From assembly GCA_910583895.1 (NCBI GenBank), contig CAJTYJ010000042.1:1-34160 (forward strand): 34,160 nt of DNA, given 5' to 3'. Below the pieces are notes generated by a model. The model made no database searches and was not told where the DNA came from. It saw only the letters and a program-made list of their open reading frames with translations. The translations under genes were made by a program, and so were the position numbers. Origin of the DNA: an uncultured Lachnospiraceae bacterium. GTDB lineage: Bacteria; Bacillota; Clostridia; Lachnospirales; Lachnospiraceae. Within the stretch, counting starts at the first letter, position 1, and each line of letters begins with the position of its first letter. Positions 16,758 through 23,789 of this stretch are shown one piece after another.

Positions 16758-16785
16758 ACCGAATGACGGGTCTTTACATAGGATA
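16758..16785 (+). promoter_or_regulatory. Candidate sigma-K-type mother-cell promoter of cotJ
   Basis: AC at 16758-16759, a 17-bp gap and CATAGGATA at 16777-16785 fit the sigma-K pattern (AC, 16-17 bp, CATAnnnTA). No comparable sigma-A promoter was seen here. The B. subtilis cotJ operon is made under sigma-E, so late mother-cell control is an inference, but it is compatible with a gene that must first be rejoined. Confidence 0.5.
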
Positions 16786-16820
16786 AAGAGAAGGAAATAA
16801 ATGAAGAAAGGAATAGAAAA

Positions 16821-17021
16821 TTGGAAGATTATCAGAGATTTTCCGGCGGCCGGCCGCCCATGTCCGGTCCCATCCGTCCAGGTGAATTTCCGGTGGCCAT
16901 GGCATATGTACCCTGGCAGCGCTGGCATACGGTGTATGATCTGGAAAAGGGATTGTCCACAGGGACGATCTTTCCGGAACTGAACAAACCATTCCTGGGT
17001 GTGAGAGGAGGATGCAGATAA
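16821..17021 (+). CDS. cotJA: Spore coat-associated protein CotJA
   Basis: 66 residues. Pro-rich start (GGRPPMSGPIRPGEFPVAMAYVPWQRW), then YDLEKGLSTGTIFPELNKPFLG, which is the CotJA signature. Translation most likely begins at TTG 16821, with AAAGGA eight bases upstream; an in-frame ATG at 16860 would remove the first 13 residues. The stop overlaps the cotJB start (TAATG), showing coupling. It is the first gene of the mother-cell cotJABC operon, whose products form part of the inner spore coat. Confidence 0.88.
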   Translation: MEDYQRFSGGRPPMSGPIRPGEFPVAMAYVPWQRWHTVYDLEKGLSTGTIFPELNKPFLGVRGGCR

Positions 17022-17290
17022 TGGCACAGAAACAACCGACCAGGCAGCAGATGCTGAACTGGGTAAATATGGTCAGCTTTGCAGTGACAGAGGCGAACCT
17101 GTATCTGGATACGCATCCGTCCGATCCGGCAGCTTTGTCTTATGTACAGGAGTACAGCCGTCTGCGCTGTCAGGCGTTGAAGGATTTTGCATCCATGTAT
17201 GGCCCGCTTACGGTGGATACGGCGAGAGCGAACCAGCAGACCTGGGAGTGGGTCAATGAACCATGGCCGTGGGAAGGAGGCGCCTGCTAA
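17021..17290 (+). CDS. cotJB: Spore coat protein CotJB
   Basis: 89 residues with the family core MLNWVNMVSFAVTEANLYLDTHPSDPAALSY and a C-terminal YGPLTVDTARANQQTWEWVNEPWPWE. The start at 17021 has AGGAGG nine bases upstream; the ATG at 17012 abuts that ribosome binding site and is rejected. The stop at 17288-17290 is directly followed by the cotJC start at 17291, so all three genes form one operon. Confidence 0.93.
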   Translation: MAQKQPTRQQMLNWVNMVSFAVTEANLYLDTHPSDPAALSYVQEYSRLRCQALKDFASMYGPLTVDTARANQQTWEWVNEPWPWEGGAC

Positions 17291-17416
17291 ATGTGGAGTT
17301 ATGAAAAACGTCTGGAGTATCCGGTAAACATCAAAAATCCCAATCCGGCACTGGCCAAACTGATCATCACGCAGTTCGGCGGTCCCGACTGCAAAAAGAT
17401 AAGAAATTTTAGGTAA
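17291..17416 (+). CDS. cotJC: cotJC 5' segment, gene interrupted by the intervening element
   Basis: ATG at 17291 directly follows the cotJB stop. Codons 1-33 read MWSYEKRLEYPVNIKNPNPA then LAKLIITQFGGPD, the highly recognisable CotJC N-terminus (manganese-catalase-like family). After the GGPD codons the frame enters foreign sequence (CKKIRNFR) and stops at 17414-17416, giving a 41-residue truncated product. The missing 180 residues lie in the same orientation at 25730-26273. The 18 bases spanning codons for QFGGPD (17371-17388) are repeated exactly there. Joining 17291-17388 to 25730-26273 gives 642 bases, an intact 213-residue CotJC. Confidence 0.93.
   Translation: MWSYEKRLEYPVNIKNPNPALAKLIITQFGGPDCKKIRNFR
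17371..17388 (+). repeat. Left attachment site core (attL) in cotJC
   Basis: 18-bp sequence identical to 25712-25729. The element-side flank, ACTGCAAAAAGATA (17388-17401), is the inverted partner of the element-side flank at the right end. The centre of symmetry falls on GG at 17381-17382, the predicted two-base crossover. GG is not self-complementary, which fixes direction and favours excision. Confidence 0.85.
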
Positions 17417-17441
17417 CCGGGAAAGCAGCAGACAGTTACTA

Positions 17442-17470
17442 TTGAACTTTTACATGGGTGGTGCTATATT
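17442..17470 (+). promoter_or_regulatory. Sigma-A promoter of trkA-trkH
   Basis: TTGAAC (17442-17447), 17-bp spacer, TATATT (17465-17470), inside the element just after the dead end of the cotJC fragment. The cargo therefore has its own vegetative promoter. An AGGAGG follows at 17490-17495. Confidence 0.7.
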
Positions 17471-17508
17471 AGACTCATATCATCATATCAGGAGGATAGG
17501 ACCAGGAG

Positions 17509-18906
17509 ATGAACATCATAATTGCAGGCTGCGGGAAGGTCGGAGGAGCTCTGGCGGAGCAGCTAAGCAGGGAAGGTCACGATATCACCGTGATCGATGA
17601 AATGTCCGATGTGGTGCAGCATGTGGCGAATGCGGCGGATGTGATCGGAATCGTTGGTAATGGTGCAAGTTACAGTATTCAGAAAGAGGCAGGGATTGAG
17701 AAGGCGGATCTTCTGATCGCAGTGACCAATGCGGACGAAGTCAATCTGCTCTGCTGCCTGATCGCCAAGAAAGCAGGAGGCTGTCAGACTATCGCAAGGG
17801 TCCGGAATCCGGTCTATCATCAGGAGATCCGGCATATCAAGGAAGAGCTGGGGCTGTCCCTTGTGATCAATCCGGAATGGGCGGCTGCCATGGAGATGGC
17901 CAGGCTGCTTCGTTTTCCGAAAGCCATCGACATTGACACTTTTGCCAGGGGAAGGATTGAGCTTCTGCGCTTCCGGATTGATGAGGACAATCCTCTGTGC
18001 AACCAGAGAATCCGTAATATATCCGAGTTATCCAAGTGCGAGGTTTTGATCTGCGCGGTGGAACGGGGAAATCAGGTGCTGATTCCGGACGGTGAGTTTT
18101 TGCTGGAGAAGAGTGATACCATCTCTGTGGTGGCATCTCCGGTCAATGCCAGCCGTTTTTTCAGGCTGATCGGCATCCAGACCAATCAGGTGAAAAATAC
18201 GATGATCATCGGGGGCGGAAAGATTGCATTCTACCTGGCCAAGAGGCTTCTGGAAATGGGCATCAAGGTCAAGATCATCGACAAGGACCGGGCATACTGT
18301 GAGAAACTGTGTGAACTGCTTCCCAAAGCCATCATCATTCACGGAGACGGGACGGACCAGGAGCTTCTGGCAGAAGAGGGACTGGCGGATACGGAAGGCT
18401 TTGTGGCACTGACCAATATGGATGAAGAGAATGTCATGCTTTCTCTCTATGCAAAAGAGATGAGCAAGGCCAAGCAGATTACGAAAGTCAGCAGCAATAC
18501 ATACGATAATATTATCTCCACTTTGGATATCGGCAGTGTGATTCATCCCAAGCATACCACGGCGGAGAATATCCTGCAGTATGTGCGCGCCATGCAGAAC
18601 TCCATCGGGAGTAACGTGGAGACGTTGTACCGGCTGATGGACGGACGGGCGGAAGCCCTGGAATTTATCATCCGGGAAAAGGGGGAAGTCACCGATATTC
18701 CTCTGCAGACGCTGAACCTCAAATCCGGCCTTTTGGTGTGTGCCATTCACCGGCGGGGAAAAGTCATCATTCCCAAGGGGCAGGACTGTCTGCAGCTTGG
18801 AGATTCGGTGATCATCATCACCACAAGCTGCAACGAACTGAATGACGTCTGTGATATTCTTGACAAAGCTCACGGGGCACGTCAGGCAAAGGCGGGCAGC
18901 ATATGA
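17509..18906 (+). CDS. trkA: Trk potassium uptake regulatory subunit TrkA
   Basis: 465 residues, the full two-repeat TrkA. The first RCK-N Rossmann domain begins MNIIIAGCGKVGGALAEQL with acidic VIDEM at the end of strand 2. The second begins NTMIIGGGKIAFYLAKRLLE with KIIDKD. Each is followed by an RCK-C domain (RGRIELLRFRIDEDNPL and ALEFIIREKGEVTDIPL). It is a cytoplasmic NAD(H)/ATP-sensing ring that gates TrkH. The trkH start overlaps its stop by four bases. It lies inside the cotJC element, so it would leave any cell in which the element excises. Confidence 0.95.
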   Translation: MNIIIAGCGKVGGALAEQLSREGHDITVIDEMSDVVQHVANAADVIGIVGNGASYSIQKEAGIEKADLLIAVTNADEVNLLCCLIAKKAGGCQTIARVRNPVYHQEIRHIKEELGLSLVINPEWAAAMEMARLLRFPKAIDIDTFARGRIELLRFRIDEDNPLCNQRIRNISELSKCEVLICAVERGNQVLIPDGEFLLEKSDTISVVASPVNASRFFRLIGIQTNQVKNTMIIGGGKIAFYLAKRLLEMGIKVKIIDKDRAYCEKLCELLPKAIIIHGDGTDQELLAEEGLADTEGFVALTNMDEENVMLSLYAKEMSKAKQITKVSSNTYDNIISTLDIGSVIHPKHTTAENILQYVRAMQNSIGSNVETLYRLMDGRAEALEFIIREKGEVTDIPLQTLNLKSGLLVCAIHRRGKVIIPKGQDCLQLGDSVIIITTSCNELNDVCDILDKAHGARQAKAGSI

Positions 18907-20351
18907 ACCACAGAATGATACGGTATATAACAGGAAGTCTGATTCAGATGGAAGCAGCGATGCTTCTGGTGCCGGCGCTGACGGCCCTGCTCTACGGTGA
19001 GATGTACTGCCTATTGGTATTTCTTGGAACCGCTCTGTTCTGCGTGGCAGGGGGACAGGTGCTGAAAGGAAAAAAGCCGGAGGATGTGACGATTTTTTCT
19101 TCGGAAGGTTACGTCAGTGTGGCCGTGTGCTGGATTATGCTGAGTATCTGCGGGGCCATGCCGCTTTATTTAAGCGGTTACTTTTCCAATCCGGTGGATG
19201 CGCTGTTTGAGATTGTATCCGGATTTACCACTACCGGTGCCACGATCCTGGGTGATGTGGAGATACTTCCCCGGTCGGTTCTGATGTGGAGAAGTTTTTC
19301 CCACTGGATTGGCGGTATGGGAGTGCTGGTTTTTATGCTGGCGCTTCTTCCCATGGCAGGGGCTTCCAGCATGTATCTGATGCGGGCGGAGAGCCCGGGG
19401 CCTTCGGTTGGAAAGCTGGTGCCCAAGGTCAGAAGTACGGCGAAGATTCTGTACGGGATTTACTTTTTTATGACAGTGGCAGAATTTTTGCTTCTGGCGC
19501 TGGCAGGGTGTCCTTTGTTTGACGCGGTCAATCTTTCCTTTGCCACAGCCGGAACCGGAGGATTCGGCGTGCTTAACAGCAGTGCGGGAGATTACAACGC
19601 ATGGATTCAGGTTATTTTAACCATATTTATGATACTGTTCGGCGTCAATTTTAATGTATACTTTCTGGTTTATTCGAAAAATTTAAAAGATGCGCTGCGG
19701 TGTGAGGAGGCCCGGATCTACATGGGGGTCATCGGTGTTTCTGTGGTGCTGATCTCCATCAATACGTTTTCCATGTTCCAGGGAGTTGGAGAGACGCTTC
19801 GCCATGTGGCTTTTCAGGTGGCATCCATCATTACCACCACAGGGTTTTCCACGGTGGATTTTGAGCTGTGGCCGGAGTTTTCCAGGACGATTCTGGTGAT
19901 CCTGATGTTTGTGGGAGCCTGCGCCGGCAGTACCGGAGGCGGCATTAAGGTATCCCGGGTGGCGATCATGGCAAAGACGATTCTGAAAGAGCTGGCGGTT
20001 ATGAAGCACCCGAGGAATGTACGTAAGACTCGTTTTGAAGGAAAACCGGTGGAGCATGAGGTCCTTCGTTCCATCAATGTATTCCTGATTGCCTATCTGG
20101 GAATCTTTGTCCTGTCTGTGCTTTTGATATCCCTGGATAATCTGGACGGCATCACGAATTTTACGGCAGTGGCCTCTGCCATCAACAACATCGGCCCGGG
20201 ACTTTCCAAAGTAGGTCCGACGCAGAATTTTTCTGTCTATTCCAGCCTGTCCAAGCTGGTGCTGACTTTTGACATGCTTGCAGGAAGATTGGAGATCTTC
20301 CCCATGCTGATTATGTGCACTGCAGGTCTGAAAGGAAAGCGCTGGAGCTAG
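18903..20351 (+). CDS. trkH: Trk potassium transporter membrane subunit TrkH
   Basis: 482 residues, polytopic. Four selectivity-filter loops are visible in order: SGFTTTGATIL, ATAGTGGFGVL, ITTTGFSTVDF and GACAGSTGGGIK with the GGGIK gate loop; a last pore segment follows at NNIGPGLSKVGP. It begins by an ATGA overlap with trkA. The last residues read EIFPMLIMCTAGLKGKRWS, whereas family members usually end near EIFPMLILFSPxxW. The change begins exactly after PMLI, so the 3' end may have been replaced by rearrangement, but the functional core is complete. Confidence 0.93.
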   Translation: MNHRMIRYITGSLIQMEAAMLLVPALTALLYGEMYCLLVFLGTALFCVAGGQVLKGKKPEDVTIFSSEGYVSVAVCWIMLSICGAMPLYLSGYFSNPVDALFEIVSGFTTTGATILGDVEILPRSVLMWRSFSHWIGGMGVLVFMLALLPMAGASSMYLMRAESPGPSVGKLVPKVRSTAKILYGIYFFMTVAEFLLLALAGCPLFDAVNLSFATAGTGGFGVLNSSAGDYNAWIQVILTIFMILFGVNFNVYFLVYSKNLKDALRCEEARIYMGVIGVSVVLISINTFSMFQGVGETLRHVAFQVASIITTTGFSTVDFELWPEFSRTILVILMFVGACAGSTGGGIKVSRVAIMAKTILKELAVMKHPRNVRKTRFEGKPVEHEVLRSINVFLIAYLGIFVLSVLLISLDNLDGITNFTAVASAINNIGPGLSKVGPTQNFSVYSSLSKLVLTFDMLAGRLEIFPMLIMCTAGLKGKRWS

Positions 20352-20475
20352 TGTATCGCGCTGTCCGAAGAATCAATTTTCATCCGCAAGGCCAAGAAGG
20401 GAGGCGATGCGGCGGCATCGTTGACCAGTGCGGTGCGTCAGATGAAAATTCAGGCCGGTCATTTGGGGAAATAGA
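20327..20475 (+). pseudogene. Possible frameshifted gene remnant after trkH
   Basis: Two adjacent reading frames give protein-like sequence that would join with one frameshift near 20365: SERKALELVYRA in one frame (from 20327), then LSEESIFIRKAKKGGDAAAS and LTSAVRQMKIQAGHLGK in the next, ending at the TAG before 20476. Codon use is coding-like (GGAGGCGATGCGGCG). I do not recognise the parent protein. It may be the tail of a lost gene onto which trkH was fused. Confidence 0.3.
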
Positions 20476-20496
20476 AACATGTCAGTGCACGGAGTT

Positions 20497-20534
20497 TTGA
20501 CAGATCCGATAAAAATTTGACAAATCCGATAAAA
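20497..20534. repeat. Two direct 18-bp repeats with 20-bp period
   Basis: TTGACAGATCCGATAAAA (20497-20514) and TTGACAAATCCGATAAAA (20517-20534) differ at one base and are exactly two helical turns apart. They precede the terminator, so they could be paired protein-binding sites or slippage duplication. No suitably spaced -10 follows either TTGACA. Confidence 0.6.
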
Positions 20535-20544
20535 TGCTTCCTGA

Positions 20545-20582
20545 GAAAAGTGTAATTTCGTGAAAATTACACTTTTCTTTTT
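20545..20582 (+). terminator. Rho-independent terminator of trkA-trkH
   Basis: A perfect 14-bp stem, GAAAAGTGTAATTT (20545-20558) with AAATTACACTTTTC (20564-20577), five-base loop, then five T residues. Confidence 0.85.
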
Positions 20583-20593
20583 GGGATATGTAT

Positions 20594-20635
20594 GTTAAAA
20601 TATTAACGTTAAATAATTAACGTTAATATTTTAAC
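20594..20635. promoter_or_regulatory. Triple tandem Rex-type operator upstream of adhE
   Basis: The 42-bp stretch is a perfect palindrome (19-bp arms, ATAA centre) made of three head-to-tail GTTAA-N4-TTAAC units at 20594-20607, 20608-20621 and 20622-20635, with a period of exactly 14 bp. The Firmicute Rex consensus is TTGTTAA-N4-TTAACAA, and Rex represses adhE when NADH is low. All three units match the inner ten bases; only the last continues into AA on its right. No other regulator gene is nearby. Redox control of adhE by Rex is a strong inference. Confidence 0.8.
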
Positions 20636-20742
20636 AAGAAGCCATAAAAAGCATATGCGGTTGATATGATCATAAAAAAGATTGTGAAATAAATATCTTT
20701 ATGAAAAATCATGAAAAGATGCTTTCTTTTTTTGGTGGAGTG

Positions 20743-20751
20743 TGTTACAAT
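20743..20751 (+). promoter_or_regulatory. Candidate extended -10 promoter of adhE
   Basis: TGTTACAAT at 20743-20751 fits the extended -10 form TG-n-TATAAT with one change. No good -35 is seen at 17 bp upstream. It lies 108 bases downstream of the Rex-type operators and 139 bases before the adhE start, leaving a long 5' leader. Confidence 0.45.
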
Positions 20752-20890
20752 ATGCATAAAGCAGTGAAAAAAGACAGGAAATAATTGTAAGAAATATATA
20801 ATTCTGGTTTTGGCGGCTGCTGGTTGGGAAACGGTTTACCGGAATCACTCTGGTATATCAAATATAAAGAGCTATAGAAGGAGGATATTT

Positions 20891-23509
20891 ATGGCAAAAC
20901 AGGAAGCAAAAAATGCACCGGAACCGAAGACTGAGGTGGAACTGTTGCAGGAAAAAATCGCTGCGATGAGAGAAGCGCAGAAAGTCTTTGCTACCTTCAC
21001 AGAGGAGCAGGTAGACAAGATCTTCTTCGAGGCTGCCATGGCAGCGAACAAACAGCGTATTCCGCTTGCAAAGCTGGCTTGTGAAGAGACCGGTATGGGC
21101 GTGGTGGAAGATAAGGTCATCAAGAACCATTACGCGGCTGAGTATATGTACAATGCTTACAAGAAGGTGAAGACAGTCGGCGTCATCGAAGAGGATACCG
21201 CTTTTGGCATCAAGAAGATCGCAGAGCCGGTAGGTCTGGTAGGCGCAGTTATTCCGACCACGAACCCGACCTCTACAGCAATCTTCAAATGTCTGATCTG
21301 TCTGAAGACCAGAAATGCAATCATCATCAGCCCCCATCCCCGCGCGAAGAAGTGTACGATCGAGGCGGCAAGAATCGTTCTGGATGCAGCAGTAAAAGCA
21401 GGTGCTCCGGAAGGCATCATCGGATGGGTAGACGAGCCGACCATCGAGCTGTCCAATCTGATCATGAAGTCTGTGGATGTCATTTTGGCAACCGGCGGAC
21501 CTGGCATGGTGAAAGCTGCTTATTCTTCCGGACATCCGGCAATCGGCGTAGGCCCGGGCAATACTCCGGTTATCATGGACAGCAGCTGTGATATTCAGAC
21601 AGCAGTTTATTCGGTTATTCATTCCAAGACTTTCGACAATGGTATGATTTGTGCGTCGGAGCAGTCTGTAACGGCAATCGCAGATATTTATGATGCGGTA
21701 AGAAAAGAGTTTATCAAACGCGGCTGCCATATGCTGAACAAAGACGAGCTGGACAAAGTGCGTAAGATCATTCTGACCGAAGCAGGCACGGTCAATCCGA
21801 AGATCGTAGGCCAGAAGGCTGCAACGATCGCGGAGCTGGCTGGCTTTACCGTACCGGCTGAAACCAAGATCCTGATCGGTGAGGTTACTTCTGTAGATGT
21901 ATCTGAGCCATTCGCACATGAGAAGCTTTCTCCGGTACTGGCGCTCTACAAGGCACCGGACTTCAAGACCGCTCTGGATATGGCAGAGAGACTGGTAGCA
22001 GACGGCGGCTACGGCCATACCTCTTCTCTGTACATCCATCCGTCACAGACCGAGAAGATGGCAGAACATGCAGCCCGCATGAAGACCTGCCGTATTTTGG
22101 TGAACACACCTTCTTCTCATGGTGGAATCGGTGACCTTTACAACTTCAAGCTGGCTCCGTCTCTTACCCTTGGCTGCGGTTCCTACGGCGGAAACTCCGT
22201 ATCAGAGAACGTAAATGTAAAACATCTGATTAATATCAAGACCGTTGCTGAAAGGAGAGAAAATATGCTTTGGTTCCGTACGCCTCAGAAGGTTTACTTT
22301 AAGAAAGGTTGTCTGCCGGTTGCGCTGGACGAGCTGAAAACATACTATGGAAAGAAGAAAGCCTTCATCGTTACGGATACATTCCTTTACACGAACGGAT
22401 ATACAAAGGCAATCACGGATCTTCTGGACGATATGGGCATTACCCATACCTGCTTCTATGAAGTAGCTCCGGATCCGACGCTTCAGATTGCACGCAAAGG
22501 TTTGGAGCAGCTGAAAGCATTCGGACCAGATGTGATCATCGCACTGGGCGGCGGTTCCTCCATGGATGCCGGCAAGATCATGTGGCTTATGTATGAGCAT
22601 CCGGAATGCGATTTCGAAGATCTGGCTATGGACTTCATGGATATCCGTAAGAGAGTCTATGTATTCCCGAAGATGGGCGAGAAGGCAATGTTTGTTGCAA
22701 TCCCGACCTCTTCCGGTACCGGTTCTGAGGTGACTCCGTTTGCGATCATCACGGACGCTGACACAGGTACCAAATGGCCCATCGCTGACTATGAGCTGCT
22801 GCCGAACATGGCAATCATCGACGCTGATTTCATGATGAATCAGCCAAAGGGTCTGACCAGTGCTTCCGGTATTGATGCGCTGACCCATTCACTGGAAGCT
22901 TATGCGTCCATCATGGCTACAGACTATACAGATGGTCTTGCACTCATGGCTACCAAGAATATTTTCACCTATCTGCCTGCTGCTTATGACAAGGGTGCTG
23001 CAGATCCGGTGGCAAGAGAGAAGATGGCAAACGCTTCTACCATGGCTGGTATGGCATTTGCAAATGCATTCCTGGGTATCTGCCACTCCATGGCACATAA
23101 GCTGGGTGCATATCATCACCTGCCCCACGGCGTTGCAAACGCTCTGCTGATCGAGCTTGTTATGCGCTACAACGCAGATCCGGCTCCGGTGAAGATGGGA
23201 ACCTTCTCCCAGTATCCGTATCCGCATGCTAAGGAAAGATACTGCGAGATGGCAAGATTTGTCGGTATCCAGGGCAAGAACGACGACGAAGTATTCGAGA
23301 ACTTCATCAAAGCGATTGCAGAACTGAAGGAAAAAGTCGGCATCAAGAGAACCATCAAAGAATATGGTATCAAGGAAGAAGATTTCATGGCTACGCTGGA
23401 TGAGATGGTGGAGAACGCCTTCAACGATCAGTGTACCGGTGCAAACCCGAGATATCCGTTGATGGAAGAGATGAAAGCAATCTATCTGAAAGCTTTCCAC
23501 GAGGGTTGA
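20891..23509 (+). CDS. adhE: Bifunctional acetaldehyde-CoA/alcohol dehydrogenase AdhE
   Basis: 872 residues from ATG 20891, set by AAGGAGG seven bases upstream. The N-terminal half (to about residue 440) is a CoA-acylating aldehyde dehydrogenase with the catalytic cysteine in SKTFDNGMICASEQS and NAD-binding GPGNTPV. The C-terminal half is an iron alcohol dehydrogenase with GGGSSMDAGKIMW, the TSSGTGSEVTPFA segment and the metal-binding histidines in GICHSMAHKLGAYHHLPHG. It reduces acetyl-CoA to ethanol with two NADH and normally forms spirosomes. Codon use is strongly biased toward highly expressed codons, unlike the recombinase. It is monocistronic and inside the cotJC element. Confidence 0.97.
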   Translation: MAKQEAKNAPEPKTEVELLQEKIAAMREAQKVFATFTEEQVDKIFFEAAMAANKQRIPLAKLACEETGMGVVEDKVIKNHYAAEYMYNAYKKVKTVGVIEEDTAFGIKKIAEPVGLVGAVIPTTNPTSTAIFKCLICLKTRNAIIISPHPRAKKCTIEAARIVLDAAVKAGAPEGIIGWVDEPTIELSNLIMKSVDVILATGGPGMVKAAYSSGHPAIGVGPGNTPVIMDSSCDIQTAVYSVIHSKTFDNGMICASEQSVTAIADIYDAVRKEFIKRGCHMLNKDELDKVRKIILTEAGTVNPKIVGQKAATIAELAGFTVPAETKILIGEVTSVDVSEPFAHEKLSPVLALYKAPDFKTALDMAERLVADGGYGHTSSLYIHPSQTEKMAEHAARMKTCRILVNTPSSHGGIGDLYNFKLAPSLTLGCGSYGGNSVSENVNVKHLINIKTVAERRENMLWFRTPQKVYFKKGCLPVALDELKTYYGKKKAFIVTDTFLYTNGYTKAITDLLDDMGITHTCFYEVAPDPTLQIARKGLEQLKAFGPDVIIALGGGSSMDAGKIMWLMYEHPECDFEDLAMDFMDIRKRVYVFPKMGEKAMFVAIPTSSGTGSEVTPFAIITDADTGTKWPIADYELLPNMAIIDADFMMNQPKGLTSASGIDALTHSLEAYASIMATDYTDGLALMATKNIFTYLPAAYDKGAADPVAREKMANASTMAGMAFANAFLGICHSMAHKLGAYHHLPHGVANALLIELVMRYNADPAPVKMGTFSQYPYPHAKERYCEMARFVGIQGKNDDEVFENFIKAIAELKEKVGIKRTIKEYGIKEEDFMATLDEMVENAFNDQCTGANPRYPLMEEMKAIYLKAFHEG

Positions 23510-23531
23510 TTTTTTAAAAGATAAGAAGGCA

Positions 23532-23559
23532 GGGAGTGCGTAAAGCACTCCCCCTTTTT
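23532..23559 (+). terminator. Rho-independent terminator of adhE
   Basis: GGGAGTGC (23532-23539) and GCACTCCC (23545-23552) form a perfect 8-bp stem with a GTAAA loop, followed by CCTTTTT. Confidence 0.85.
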
Positions 23560-23560
23560 G

Positions 23561-23690
23561 TATCATAGGAAAGTCCTCCGAATTTTCCTGTGATATAAAA
23601 AGTCCTCCGGGGAGAATCGCACTGCGGCAGAAAGGTAAAATGTCGCCGGAGCGACCCGCCGCAGTCGAAGAATCCTGCAAAGCAGGATTC
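23561..23690. repeat. Hairpin-rich non-coding stretch between adhE and the recombinase
   Basis: Three stems lie in a row: TATCATAGGAAA with TTTCCTGTGATA (23561-23572, 23584-23595, one wobble); ACTGCGGC with GCCGCAGT (23621-23628, 23658-23665) enclosing TCGC/GCGA; and GAATCCTGC-AAA-GCAGGATTC (23670-23690). AAGTCCTCCG occurs twice (23571 and 23600). The last stem could end the minus-strand recombinase transcript or belong to a dispersed repeat. No gene was seen between 23510 and 23789. Confidence 0.45.
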
Positions 23691-23789
23691 TTATTCATAC
23701 TGTTTGCGCTGCTGTGAAGAGCGGTGGTGTCTACGGAAGCATCTTGACGCAGAAAGGTAAGGCAGCTTTAGGAGAAAGAGACAAAGAGA

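Noticed and set aside
17291..17416. cotJC as a simple dead pseudogene broken by a random insertion
   Set aside because: The two halves join exactly in frame at an 18-bp repeat, both are undamaged, and a site-specific recombinase lies inside; random decay would not keep this.
20497..20522. TTGACA motifs as promoter -35 elements
   Set aside because: No -10-like hexamer occurs 16-18 bp downstream of either copy, and a terminator follows directly.
20594..20635. Short CRISPR-like or simple AT repeat
   Set aside because: The units are contiguous palindromes without spacers and match the Rex half-site pattern; there are no cas genes.
20858..22039. 393-residue minus-strand ORF
   Set aside because: It is the antisense shadow of the strongly codon-biased adhE gene, rich in Cys, His and Arg and without family motifs.
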